Shown in pieces: positions 45,022 to 53,560 of a DNA stretch of 64,000 bases (its first letter is position 1; each line of letters begins with the position of its first letter). Source of the stretch: Rhodanobacter sp. C01 (lineage in GTDB: Bacteria > Pseudomonadota > Gammaproteobacteria > Xanthomonadales > Rhodanobacteraceae). The position numbers and the translations under genes were made by a program. Location: contig NZ_MUNR01000009.1 of NCBI RefSeq assembly GCF_002001045.1, forward strand, positions 186,001 to 250,000, written 5' to 3'. The notes below the pieces were generated by a model. It was not told where the DNA came from and did no database searches. It saw nothing but the letters and a program-made list of their open reading frames with translations.

Positions 45022-45842
45022 CGCTGGAGCTCCGCCCAGCGCCCGCTCCAGCGCTGCAGTCGCGAGATCAGGATCAGCAAGGCGAACGAGGCAAGCAGCA
45101 TCACCATGCCCAGCGCGGCGGCACCGGCATAGTCGAATTCCTCAAGCTTCTCCACGATCAGCAGCGGCGCGATTTCCGAGCGCATGGGAATGTTGCCGGC
45201 AATGAAGATCACCGAACCGTATTCGCCGACCGCCCTGGCCAGCGCCAGCGCGAATCCGGTCAGCAGGGTCGGCACCAGCACCGGCAGGATCACCCGGAAG
45301 AAGGTTTGCAGATGGCTGGCGCCCAGGCTTTCGGCGGCCTCCTCGACATCGCGATCCAGCGACGCCAGCACCGGTTGCAGCGTGCGCACCACGAACGGAA
45401 AGCCCACGAAAACCATCGCCAGGATCACGCCGGGCGGCGCATAGGCAATCTGGATACCCCATGGCGTAAGCCATCGGCCAAGCCAGCCATTGGGGGCATA
45501 CAAGGCGGTCAGCGCGATGCCGGCAACTGCCGTGGGCAGCGCGAACGGCAGATCGACCAGGGCATCGAACAGGCGACGCCCGGGAAAGCGGTAGCGCACC
45601 AGCACCCATGCCACCAGCAGACCGAAACCGGCATTGATCACGGCGGCAAGCATGGCGCCGGCGAAGCTGAGCCTGAGTGCGGCCAGGGTGCGCGGGGAGC
45701 CCAGCAGATGCAGCATGCCGCCGATGCCGATGCCCGACGCCTTCCACGCCAGTGCGGCCAGCGGCAGCAGCACGATCAGGCCCAGATACGTCAGCGCATA
45801 TCCCAGGCTGAGTCCGAAACCAGGCAGGATGCGCCGGCGCAT
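45018..45842 (-). CDS. cysT: Sulfate ABC transporter permease CysT
   Basis: 274 residues from ATG 45842 ([10 protein letters not shown]); the frame is open to 45974, inside sbp, but that is antisense-like read-through. Six membrane helices. EAA loop [50 protein letters not shown] is typical of CysT/CysU. Starts 7 bases after the sbp stop. Confidence 0.95.
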   Translation of the reverse strand: MRRRILPGFGLSLGYALTYLGLIVLLPLAALAWKASGIGIGGMLHLLGSPRTLAALRLSFAGAMLAAVINAGFGLLVAWVLVRYRFPGRRLFDALVDLPFALPTAVAGIALTALYAPNGWLGRWLTPWGIQIAYAPPGVILAMVFVGFPFVVRTLQPVLASLDRDVEEAAESLGASHLQTFFRVILPVLVPTLLTGFALALARAVGEYGSVIFIAGNIPMRSEIAPLLIVEKLEEFDYAGAAALGMVMLLASFALLILISRLQRWSGRWAELQR

Positions 45843-45849
45843 GCTGGCC

Positions 45850-46848
45850 TCAGTGCCCCGGACCGATCTGGTCGAAGATGGCGCCATCGGCAAAGAACTT
45901 TGCCTGGGCCTGACGCCAGTCACCGAACACATCGTGGATGGTGAACGTGTTGACCTTCGGGAACTGCGCGGCATATCTGGCCGACACCTCCGGCAGGCGT
46001 GGCCGATAGAAGTTCTTCGCTTCGATGGCTTGCGCCTGCGGCGAGTAGAGGAACTTCACGTACGCTTCGGCCACGGCGCGGCTGCCGTGCTTGTCGACAT
46101 TGCCGTCCACCACCGCGACCGGCGGTTCGGCGAGGATGCTGACCGAGGGCACCACGATGTCGAACGTGCCCTTGCCGAGTTCCCGCTGCGCCAGCAATGC
46201 CTCGCTTTCCCAGGCCACCAGCACGTCGCCGACGCCTCGCTGCGCGAAGGTATTGGTGGCACCGCGCGCGCCGGTATCGAGCACTGGCACATGCTGGTAG
46301 AGCGCCTGCACGTAGGCCCTCGCCTTTGCCTCGTTGCCGCCGGGCTGCTTCAGCGCATAGCCCCAGGCGGCGAGGAAATTCCAGCGCGCGCCACCGGAAG
46401 TCTTCGGATTGGGCGTGATCACCTGCACGCCCGGCCTGATCAGGTCGGGCCAGTCCTTGATGCCTTTCGGATTGCCCTTGCGCACCAGGAAGACGATGGT
46501 GGAGGTGTACGGCGATGCATGGTCCGGCAGGCGCTGCTGCCAATCCTTGGCAAGCAGCCCATGATCGGCCACCGCGTCGATGTCATAGGCCAGTGCCAGC
46601 GTCACGATATCGGCTGGCAGTCCGTCGACCACCGAGCGTGCCTGCTTGCCCGATCCGCCATGCGACATCTGGATAGTCACGGTATCGCCGTGCTGCGCTT
46701 TCCACTGTGTGGCAAATGCGGTGTTGATATCCCGATACAGCTCGCGCGTGGGATCGTAGGACACATTCAGCAGCGTGATGTCCTTGGCTGCAACCGATGC
46801 CGCGAACACGGTGCCAAGCAAGACCAGTATCACCCGTGATTTCTTCAT
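45850..46848 (-). CDS. sbp: Sulfate-binding periplasmic protein
   Basis: 332 residues from ATG 46848, which has GGAG 7 bases upstream (an ATG at 46854 has no room for one). A signal peptide ([21 protein letters not shown]) precedes [17 protein letters not shown], the sulfate-binding entry; [28 protein letters not shown] and [23 protein letters not shown] line the pocket. Delivers sulfate or thiosulfate to CysTWA. First gene of the operon. Upstream lies an inverted repeat resembling CysB half-sites. Confidence 0.94.
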   Translation of the reverse strand: MKKSRVILVLLGTVFAASVAAKDITLLNVSYDPTRELYRDINTAFATQWKAQHGDTVTIQMSHGGSGKQARSVVDGLPADIVTLALAYDIDAVADHGLLAKDWQQRLPDHASPYTSTIVFLVRKGNPKGIKDWPDLIRPGVQVITPNPKTSGGARWNFLAAWGYALKQPGGNEAKARAYVQALYQHVPVLDTGARGATNTFAQRGVGDVLVAWESEALLAQRELGKGTFDIVVPSVSILAEPPVAVVDGNVDKHGSRAVAEAYVKFLYSPQAQAIEAKNFYRPRLPEVSARYAAQFPKVNTFTIHDVFGDWRQAQAKFFADGAIFDQIGPGH

Positions 46849-46895
46849 TGCCATCTCCAGCCACGTAGCGGGAAGGCCAGCCTAGCCATTGCGGA

Positions 46896-46930
46896 ATAAG
46901 CCTCGAAATGGCCAAAAGCGATTTGCTTAT
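46896..46930 (-). promoter_or_regulatory. Possible CysB-like site before the sulfate operon
   Basis: ATAAGC (46896-46901) and GCTTAT (46925-46930) face each other across 23 bases, about 50 bases upstream of sbp. CysB sites are degenerate ATAA/TTAT half-sites in the same place, so the match is suggestive only. The rest of 46855-47199 (divergent sbp and porin starts) is AT-rich promoter-like sequence without a gene. Confidence 0.35.
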
Positions 46931-47199
46931 GTCCCGAGGCATGTCATGCAGCGTGGACACCGTCATTGCACCTCAAGCTTTCGCAGCGTCGAGGCACGCT
47001 GACGATGGTCGATCAGCCAAATGTGAACCCACAAGTATTTTACATTTGGACGTCTTTACTTCTTGGCGTCTGCATTAATTGCACAACATCCATCAAAAAT
47101 TCGTTTGCCGGCATATTCATATGTCAACGCTTCATTTTTCCTCGCGACTGGCCCGTGCACAGACTGGATGCACCTCACCAAGCCAACGTCGAGACTTAC

Positions 47200-48414
47200 A
47201 TGAAGAGCCTGAAGTACGTTCTCCTTGCAAGCCTGCTGCTGTCCCAGATCGTTCATGCCGACGACACCCCGAACACCTATGTCAGTACGCCGTATATCGG
47301 CCTTCGCTATCGCGACAGCACCTTGCACCAGGACAACCTGGCCGATACCGGCCATGCCCATACGCTGCGCCTGCAACTGGGCTATCTGTGGGCATTGACG
47401 CCGCACCTTGCCGCGTATGCGGAGGGCACGAAGGTATGGTCATTGTTCGGCCAGCAGTACAACGACACGACCGGACGACGCACGCCATACCCGGCCGAGC
47501 CCGATCCCCGCTCGACGGAACTAAGCAGTGCCTGGGTCGGCTACACCGATGACTGGTTCGAAATCCGCGCCGGACGGCAGTACTTGAACATCGACGACAA
47601 ACGCTTCTTCAGCTCCAACGCGTGGCGACAGAACCCGCAGTCGTTCGACGGCATCACCGGCAAGTTGAAACTAGGCAGCACCACCACGCTCGGCCTCGAC
47701 TGGATCGACCAGGTCAACCGCACCGTGGGCGCGGATTTCCCTGATGTCGACCAGCGTCGCTGGAAACTCGACGGGAAGTTGCTGCATCTGGACCAGGTAC
47801 TGCCCTTGGGCACCCTGACCGTCTACGGCTACTTCATCAAGAACTTCACCCTGGCCGCCGATTCCGTGCGCACCGAAGGCGCACGCTGGGTCGGCAACCT
47901 GCCTCTGCAGGGCGGCTCCACCAGGTTGAGCTGGACGCTGGAAGGCGCGCATCAGAACAACTACGACAACAACCCGGCGCACTTCAGCCTCCCCTATCAC
48001 TTCTTCGAGCTCGGCTATGGTCTGCCCGCGATCTCGGCGCGGCTGGGCGAGGAGTCGCTCGGCGGCAACGGCCACACCGCATTCAACATCGCCTACGGCT
48101 CGGGCCACAGCTTCGACGGCTGGGTCGGTGTCTTCAGCATTCCTCCCCATGGCCTGCAGGATCGCTACGGCGGCGTCTACGGCGACCTGCCATGGCACAA
48201 CCTGAGCTGGCTGCTTACCTACCACGACTTTGCGCCCGTGACCGGCGATGGTCGGCGCTATGGCGACGAGATCGACTTCGGCCTGCGCGCCAACGTCAAT
48301 ACCCGCCTCAGCCTGGAGCTGCAATACGGCGACTATCGTGCCAACAGTTTCAGTGTGAGCCAGCGCAAGCTGTGGCTGCTGGCGGAATACCGCTATGGCA
48401 AGCAGCAGATCTAG
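47200..48414 (+). CDS. Outer-membrane porin (alginate-export-like)
   Basis: 404 residues from ATG 47200 (MKSLKYVLLASLLL), a 20-residue signal peptide; the frame is open upstream, but only this start gives one. Alternating beta strands follow: STPYIGLRYRDSTLHQDNLADTG, YAEGTKVWSLFGQQYND, EIRAGRQYLNIDD, ending in LWLLAEYRYGKQ. The pattern fits the alginate-export porin group. Divergent from the sulfate operon (350 bases between starts), suggesting entry of sulfate esters or other sulfur sources. Confidence 0.85.
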   Translation: MKSLKYVLLASLLLSQIVHADDTPNTYVSTPYIGLRYRDSTLHQDNLADTGHAHTLRLQLGYLWALTPHLAAYAEGTKVWSLFGQQYNDTTGRRTPYPAEPDPRSTELSSAWVGYTDDWFEIRAGRQYLNIDDKRFFSSNAWRQNPQSFDGITGKLKLGSTTTLGLDWIDQVNRTVGADFPDVDQRRWKLDGKLLHLDQVLPLGTLTVYGYFIKNFTLAADSVRTEGARWVGNLPLQGGSTRLSWTLEGAHQNNYDNNPAHFSLPYHFFELGYGLPAISARLGEESLGGNGHTAFNIAYGSGHSFDGWVGVFSIPPHGLQDRYGGVYGDLPWHNLSWLLTYHDFAPVTGDGRRYGDEIDFGLRANVNTRLSLELQYGDYRANSFSVSQRKLWLLAEYRYGKQQI

Positions 48415-48474
48415 CGGGTCCTGTTTGCCGGACGCACGCATGGGCCGTCTTGAGCAGCGACTGCCTCGTCGGTA

Positions 48475-49461
48475 TCAGGCGCTTCGATCGCTGCGCAATA
48501 CGCGTACCGCTTCATCATTGCCAGCCGCACCACGCCCGCTGACCCAACCAAAAAATGCGATGCCGACGATGATCGCCAGCGCTCCGAACAACGCATAGCC
48601 ATGCGGCCACGCCTCGCCGAGAAACAGCACCCCGAGCATGGTGGCGAACAGCAGCTCGGCCGCCTGCATGGCCTCGACCGCAGCCAAGGCAGTCGGCTCG
48701 CTGCGCACCATGTCGGTGGCGCGGAAGAACAACACCGTGGCAACCGTGCCCGACGACAGCGCTACGCCACCGGCCAGCAACGCCTCGCGCAGGGTCGGCG
48801 GTCCGATCGTGCACCAGGCAATCACGGTGAACACCAGCCACAGCGGCCAGCTGCACAAGGTCATGCCGAATACCCGCTGCACCGCATTGATATGGCTTTC
48901 GCCATGCTCCAGGTGCAGCAGCAGCTTGCGGTTGCCCAGCGGGTAGGCAAACGCGGAAAGCACCACCGCAGCGATCGCCAGCCAGTCACCGGCATGCAAT
49001 TGACCTTGCGCATGACCCCATTGCAGGGCGAACACGCCCGCGACGATCAGCGCACCGATCGCCAGCGTGCGCCATGCCAGTCGGCGTCGTTCGTCACGAT
49101 AGATCAGTGGTGCCAGCAACGGTCCGGCCAGCACCGTGGTCTGGAAGCTTCCCGCGATCAGCCATGACGGCCCGCTGCTGGCTGCCCAGGTCAACGGGAT
49201 GCCGAACAGCACGAAACCGACGCTGCTCCACAACAGCCAGGCGCGCGAATGCCGACGCAGTTCGCGCGGCAACTCGCCGAGACCGCCCTGCATCGGCAAC
49301 ACCATGGCGAGCAGCGGCAGCGTGATCAGGTAACGCAGGATCACCGCCCATGCCCAATGGCCGCCCCCGGCAACCAGGCTGCGGTTGAGCACATAGGTCA
49401 GCGTGAAGAACAGCGCTGCGCACAGTGCGAGACCCACGGCGGCAAGCGAGGACGAGCGCAT
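48475..49461 (-). CDS. Multidrug-resistance-type EamA/DMT transporter
   Basis: 328 residues from ATG 49461 (MRSSSLAAVG). Ten hydrophobic segments in two repeats. Features are VLNRSLVAGGGHWAWAVILRYLITLP, then GSFQTTVLAGPLLAPLIYRDE, and the second-half match SSGTVATVLFFRATDMV with LGVLFLGEAWPHGY. Fits the EmrE-like multidrug transporters of the drug/metabolite superfamily. Convergent with the porin, 60 bases apart. Confidence 0.87.
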   Translation of the reverse strand: MRSSSLAAVGLALCAALFFTLTYVLNRSLVAGGGHWAWAVILRYLITLPLLAMVLPMQGGLGELPRELRRHSRAWLLWSSVGFVLFGIPLTWAASSGPSWLIAGSFQTTVLAGPLLAPLIYRDERRRLAWRTLAIGALIVAGVFALQWGHAQGQLHAGDWLAIAAVVLSAFAYPLGNRKLLLHLEHGESHINAVQRVFGMTLCSWPLWLVFTVIAWCTIGPPTLREALLAGGVALSSGTVATVLFFRATDMVRSEPTALAAVEAMQAAELLFATMLGVLFLGEAWPHGYALFGALAIIVGIAFFGWVSGRGAAGNDEAVRVLRSDRSA

Positions 49462-49620
49462 GAAAAATCCGGTCAATGTCACGGCTATGCAGTGTTGCAA
49501 ATCGGCTGCCGCTTGCGAAGCGTGTCGGCAGCATTGAAAACCGGCGCCGACGTGACTTCGTGCACATGCCTGTTCCACATATCGACTGCAGACTCATGCA
49601 CATATCGTGGAGAAGTGATC

Positions 49621-50370
49621 ATGCGGACGCACTGGCTGGTATCGGCACTGGCATGCCTCACTGCGCTGCAGGTCCCGACGCTGGACGCTGCAGAAGCACC
49701 CACCGTGCTGCGCGATCAGCTGGTCGCTATCACCCAGGCCTGGGTGGACGCGATTCCACTCGGCAAACAGGATGTGTGGCAACGGACGCTTGCCGATGAC
49801 GCAGTGCTCATCGACGAATTCGGTCGCATCCAGCACAAGAAGGATGCCGTGGCGTCGCTGCAACCTTTCCCGGCCGGGTTTTCCGGCAGCATCGAACTGC
49901 GCGATCCGCATGTACAGCAATACGGCGATACGGCACTGCTGCGCGTCGAAGAGTACGAACGCGAGAGCATCTTCAACCAGAAATTCGTGGTGCGCTATCA
50001 GTCGCTGCTGACTTTCATCAGGCAAGCCGGCACGTGGAAGCTTGCCGGCTATGCGGATGTGACGATTCCGACACCGCCACCGAAGCTTACGGTCGGCGGA
50101 CTTGCGCTCGACGATTACACCGGTAGCTACCGTTATGGTCCCGATCGTGCGTGGTCGGTCAGCGTGAAAGATGGTGTGCTCGGTTACGTCACCAAGGCCG
50201 GTCGACCATTCAACCGGATCGAACCGATCGCCCGGGATGTATTCATGGGCACCGACGACGAAAGAAACCTGCTGATCTTCCGTCGCGATGCCGCCGGTCA
50301 TGTCACTGAACTGGTCGAACGGCGCAAGTTCAACGACCTGCACCTTGCGCGCGAGACTGGAACCGGCTGA
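49621..50370 (+). CDS. Secreted DUF4440-type protein with DUF3471-like tail
   Basis: 249 residues from ATG 49621, with GGAGAAG upstream. Signal peptide of about 24 residues (MRTHWLVSALACLTALQVPTLDA). An NTF2-like (DUF4440) domain follows: WVDAIPLGKQDVWQRTLADDAVLIDEFGRI, then LLRVEEYERESIFNQKF. The last third (LDDYTGSYRYGPDRAWSVSVKDGVL and VTELVERRKFNDL) resembles the DUF3471 tail of beta-lactamase-like proteins. Substrate unknown. Divergent from the DMT transporter. Confidence 0.83.
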   Translation: MRTHWLVSALACLTALQVPTLDAAEAPTVLRDQLVAITQAWVDAIPLGKQDVWQRTLADDAVLIDEFGRIQHKKDAVASLQPFPAGFSGSIELRDPHVQQYGDTALLRVEEYERESIFNQKFVVRYQSLLTFIRQAGTWKLAGYADVTIPTPPPKLTVGGLALDDYTGSYRYGPDRAWSVSVKDGVLGYVTKAGRPFNRIEPIARDVFMGTDDERNLLIFRRDAAGHVTELVERRKFNDLHLARETGTG

Positions 50371-50448
50371 ACTCCCCTTGTCACTCGCGCATACGGCGTC
50401 GCTGGCGACTTGGTGTCGAGGGTGATCGCCAGACGGTGTCTCACTCCA

Positions 50449-51819
50449 TCACGCCGTCCCGACGGAAGCGGCCAATGGCAGCCGCAGCAGCACTTCAAGA
50501 CCACCGCCTTCGCCGTTGCGGGCGTGGATCTCGCCGCCGTGCACCTTTACCACGCGTTGCACGATGGCAAGGCCCAGGCCATGCCCATCGGTGAGCGCGG
50601 CGTTGCTGCCGCGGAAGAAGGGTCGGAACAACGAATCGAGTTCAGCCTCGGGCACACCTGGACCATGATCGCGAATGGACAGCTCGGCGATGCCATCGTG
50701 AACCTGCACGGCGAGTTCCACGCTGCGGCCTGCGGGGCTGAACTTGATCGCATTGGTGATGAGGTTGTCCAGCGCGCGCTCCAGCAGCAGCGCGCTGCCG
50801 AGCACGAAGGCCGTCTGGCTGGGCATCAACTGCAGCCGCACCTGACGTGCATCGGCTTCCAGACCGGCCTGGGCGATGCAACCCTGCAGCAGCTCGACCA
50901 GTGCCAGACGCTCGCGCTCGATCCCCGGGATGCCCCCTTCCAGACGCGACAGCGTGAGCATTTCCCCGGTCATCCGATCGAGTCGGGCGATCTCCTGCTC
51001 GGCCTGGCGAAAATACGTTTCCGCCTCATTGGCATCGGTGCTGCGTTGTGCAAGATCGAGAATCAGATGCAGGCGTGCCAGCGGCGAACGCAGTTCGTGC
51101 GACAGGTCCTGCAGCACGCCACGATCGTGCGTCACGAGCGCCTCGATGCGTTCCGCCATGGCATCGAAATCGAGTGCCAGATGAGCCAGTTCATCGGTTG
51201 CCATGCTGCCCTCGTGGCCGACCCGGGCTGAAAGATCGCCGGCGGCCATCCGCCGGGTCGCATGGCGCAACGCCTCGACCGGCCTGGCCACGCTGCGCGC
51301 GACCCACCAGCCCAGCAATGCGATGAACAACAGCGACAACACCAGCTGGACACCGAGCACGATCGCCTGTCGGGTCCGCGGTGGCAGCCTTGCGTGGGTC
51401 CGGCTCAACGCCACCAGTTGCCGGACCTGACCGTCGCTGCCGACCACCTTCTGCACGGCGACGTAAATGCCTGGCCACGGCTGCAGCACAGTATCGCTGT
51501 CCGCACCGAGCCAGTCCGGCAACGATTTCGCGATGGATGCGTGCAACCGAATCGGATACAGCGGCTGTCCCTTTTCGTACAGGGTGGCTTCGATGCCATC
51601 CTGGCGTTGCTGCACGGACCAGTCGGCGAGAGCCGCTGTGCCGCCACCCTCATAAGCCTGATCCGCACCCTGGGCCAGCGCGCTCCAGTTGATCTCGCGC
51701 GCCGTGGTGTAGTCGATGAAGCCACGCGTCAGCAGGCCGCCCAGGAACAGTACCGACAGGTTGGCTACGCAGAACCAGACCAGCAGGCGCCAGTACAACG
51801 AGCTTTTGAACGGATTCAT
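50449..51819 (-). CDS. cpxA: CpxA-like sensor histidine kinase
   Basis: 456 residues from ATG 51819; the frame is open into cpxR, but the two genes overlap by only 4 bases (ATGA). Two membrane helices (about 10-30 and 152-174) enclose a periplasmic sensor. HAMP follows (RSVARPVEALRHATRRMAAGDLSARVG). The H-box is QDLSHELRSPLARLHL with His 241, then an ATPase domain with NLITNAIKFSPAG, RDHGPGVPEAELDSLFRPFFR and HGLGLAIVQRVV. Envelope stress is the likely signal. Confidence 0.88.
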   Translation of the reverse strand: MNPFKSSLYWRLLVWFCVANLSVLFLGGLLTRGFIDYTTAREINWSALAQGADQAYEGGGTAALADWSVQQRQDGIEATLYEKGQPLYPIRLHASIAKSLPDWLGADSDTVLQPWPGIYVAVQKVVGSDGQVRQLVALSRTHARLPPRTRQAIVLGVQLVLSLLFIALLGWWVARSVARPVEALRHATRRMAAGDLSARVGHEGSMATDELAHLALDFDAMAERIEALVTHDRGVLQDLSHELRSPLARLHLILDLAQRSTDANEAETYFRQAEQEIARLDRMTGEMLTLSRLEGGIPGIERERLALVELLQGCIAQAGLEADARQVRLQLMPSQTAFVLGSALLLERALDNLITNAIKFSPAGRSVELAVQVHDGIAELSIRDHGPGVPEAELDSLFRPFFRGSNAALTDGHGLGLAIVQRVVKVHGGEIHARNGEGGGLEVLLRLPLAASVGTA

Positions 51820-52502
51820 GGCGCACCCACGACCAGCACATATCCCGCCCCGCGTACCGACTCGATCCGCGGGGCCTGCGCCGAAGCCTCCATCAGCTTG
51901 TGGCGCAGCCGGCTTACATGCACGTCGACGCTGCGATCGAAGCGTTCCAGCTCGCGCCCGAGTGCCATGCGCGTCAGCACCGCCTTGTCGACCAGTTCGC
52001 CCGCGCGCTGCGCCAGCGCCTGCAGCAGCAGGAACTCGGCGCCGGTCAGCGACAGCTCGCTGTCCTCGGCATACGCGCGTCGTTCGGCAAGCTGAAGGCA
52101 CAGGGTGCCCACCTGCAGGGTCCCGGCCACACCCGGTGCATTGCGTCGCAGTTGTGCACGCACGCGTGCCAGCAATTCGCGCGGCAGGCAGGGCTTGGCG
52201 AGGTAATCGTCCGCGCCCAGCTCCAGCCCGATCACCCGGTCCACCGCTTCGCCGCGTCCGGAGAGCATGATGACCGGAAGCCGGTATTGCCGCCGCAGTT
52301 CGCGCAGGGTTTCCAGGCCGTCACGGCCCGGCATCATTACATCGAGGATCAACAAATCAGGTCGCAGCGCCTGGCTGTGCAGCTGTGCCAATGCCGTCAC
52401 GCTGTCATGCGCGACATCCACGACAAAGCCTTCACGCTGCAAGTATTCGGTCAGCAGGCTGCACAGTGCGCGGTCGTCGTCGACAATCAGGATTCTGGAC
52501 AT
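51816..52502 (-). CDS. cpxR: CpxR-like OmpR-family response regulator
   Basis: 228 residues from ATG 52502 (MSRILIVDDD); ATG 52526 would add 8 residues and has no better ribosome site. Receiver Asp 54 (LLILDVMMPG) and Lys in DDYLAKP are present. The winged helix has LSLTGAEFLLLQALAQRAGELVDKAVL and RSVDVHVSRLRHKLMEA. A CpxR box upstream and the divergent cpxP-like gene support the name. Confidence 0.88.
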   Translation of the reverse strand: MSRILIVDDDRALCSLLTEYLQREGFVVDVAHDSVTALAQLHSQALRPDLLILDVMMPGRDGLETLRELRRQYRLPVIMLSGRGEAVDRVIGLELGADDYLAKPCLPRELLARVRAQLRRNAPGVAGTLQVGTLCLQLAERRAYAEDSELSLTGAEFLLLQALAQRAGELVDKAVLTRMALGRELERFDRSVDVHVSRLRHKLMEASAQAPRIESVRGAGYVLVVGAP

Positions 52503-52558
52503 GGTGGCCGCTTGGTTTCCATTCATTCAAGCCGCGTGCGGGCACTAGCACCACGGTC

Positions 52559-52573
52559 TTTACCCATCTTTAC
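52559..52573. promoter_or_regulatory. CpxR box between cpxR and the cpxP-like gene
   Basis: TTTAC-CCATC-TTTAC, the reverse complement of the consensus GTAAA-N5-GTAAA, exact in all ten positions. It lies 57 bases from cpxR and 83 from the cpxP-like start, so phosphorylated CpxR could drive both divergent genes. Confidence 0.8.
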
Positions 52574-52655
52574 CCTTCGGCAAAGAACATATACGCAGCA
52601 TGGTCGTCTAATGGACGTAACAGATCACTCCCCCCAACGACAAAGGGTACTACCC

Positions 52656-53150
52656 ATGCGCAAGAGCATCTTTCTCGGCCTGATTCTGGCATCGGCCGTA
52701 GCCGCCACCTCATTCACTGTCGCAGCCCAGACGGGCGGTCCGCACGGCGGCTGGCATTCCCATGGACATGGCCAGTTCCTGGCCTTGAACAAACTCAACC
52801 TGACCGATGCCCAGCGCGCCAGCATCAAGCAGATCGTCACGACCAGCTTCACCCAGAACAAGACACAGCGCCAGGCACTCCAGCAGCAGCGCAGCGCGTT
52901 CAGGTCGATGACCCCGGACCAGGTCGGCTACCAGGCCGCAGCAGCCAGCCTGGCACAGGCTGAGGGCACGGCTGCGCAGGCACGCGTGCAGCAGCGTGCC
53001 AACATCACGGCGCAGATCTATGCCGTGCTGACCGCACCGCAGAAGGCACAGCTGGCCACGTTCAAGACCCAGCAGCAGGCTCGCCAGCAGCAGTGGCAGC
53101 AGTTCAAGGCTCAGCACCCGGTGTCATCGACTTCCTCGACGACCCCGTAA
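52656..53150 (+). CDS. Spy/CpxP-family periplasmic protein
   Basis: 164 residues from ATG 52656 (MRKSIFLGLILASAVAATSF), a signal peptide of about 24. The frame is open 250 codons upstream, but only antisense to cpxR. A His/Gly-rich stretch (GGPHGGWHSHGHGQF) may bind metal. The helical core has LNKLNLTDAQRASIKQIV, the LTxxQ motif of Spy/CpxP, repeated as LTAPQKAQLATF; the C-terminus is Gln-rich. CpxP and Spy inhibit the kinase or chaperone misfolded proteins. Divergent from cpxR with a CpxR box between. Confidence 0.87.
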   Translation: MRKSIFLGLILASAVAATSFTVAAQTGGPHGGWHSHGHGQFLALNKLNLTDAQRASIKQIVTTSFTQNKTQRQALQQQRSAFRSMTPDQVGYQAAAASLAQAEGTAAQARVQQRANITAQIYAVLTAPQKAQLATFKTQQQARQQQWQQFKAQHPVSSTSSTTP

Positions 53151-53176
53151 GCAGTTCAGGCAGCAAGCGGAAGGGG

Positions 53177-53204
53177 GTTGCGCCAGCGGCAGGGCTGGCG
53201 CAAC
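53177..53204 (+). terminator. Terminator between convergent cpxP-like and lipoprotein genes
   Basis: GTTGCGCCAG (53177-53186) and CTGGCGCAAC (53195-53204), a perfect 10-bp stem with an 8-base loop, then TTCT. It can serve both strands. Confidence 0.65.
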
Positions 53205-53228
53205 TTCTGGCAGGCAATCGCAGCTTCA

Positions 53229-53399
53229 TCAACGATAATGCCAGTGACCACCGACCCAGACATGCGTCGGACCCCAGTATCCAGGCACCCAGACGCGCGC
53301 CGGATAACCGCGAGCCGGCACCATGATGCAGCCGGTTAGCGAGACACTGCCGATCAACAGCAGTGCGGAAAAGAACAAGGCCGAGACGACGCGACGCAT
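53229..53399 (-). CDS. Small YXWGXW-type lipoprotein
   Basis: A 56-residue frame from ATG 53399. A lipobox (LTGC, Cys 24) follows the signal peptide MRRVVSALFFSALLLIGSVS. The mature part is short and aromatic: ARGYPARVWVPGYWGPTHVWVGGHWHYR, the WVPGYW--G--VWVPGHW pattern of YXWGXW repeat lipoproteins. Function unknown. It is too short for many gene finders. GGAGGAGT lies 8 bases upstream. Confidence 0.75.
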   Translation of the reverse strand: MRRVVSALFFSALLLIGSVSLTGCIMVPARGYPARVWVPGYWGPTHVWVGGHWHYR

Positions 53400-53560
53400 G
53401 GGGATACTCCTCCTTGGGGATGTGTCACCAGAAACGTGTGCTCATTCTCCGCGATGACCTGCACGCCAATCGCCGATGGCTGGTGTTCATCTCGATCACC
53501 TGAGCCTGAACAGGAAACTCGTCCCTTTCAGCCCCTGGCGCCGACACCGGTCCTGCATCG

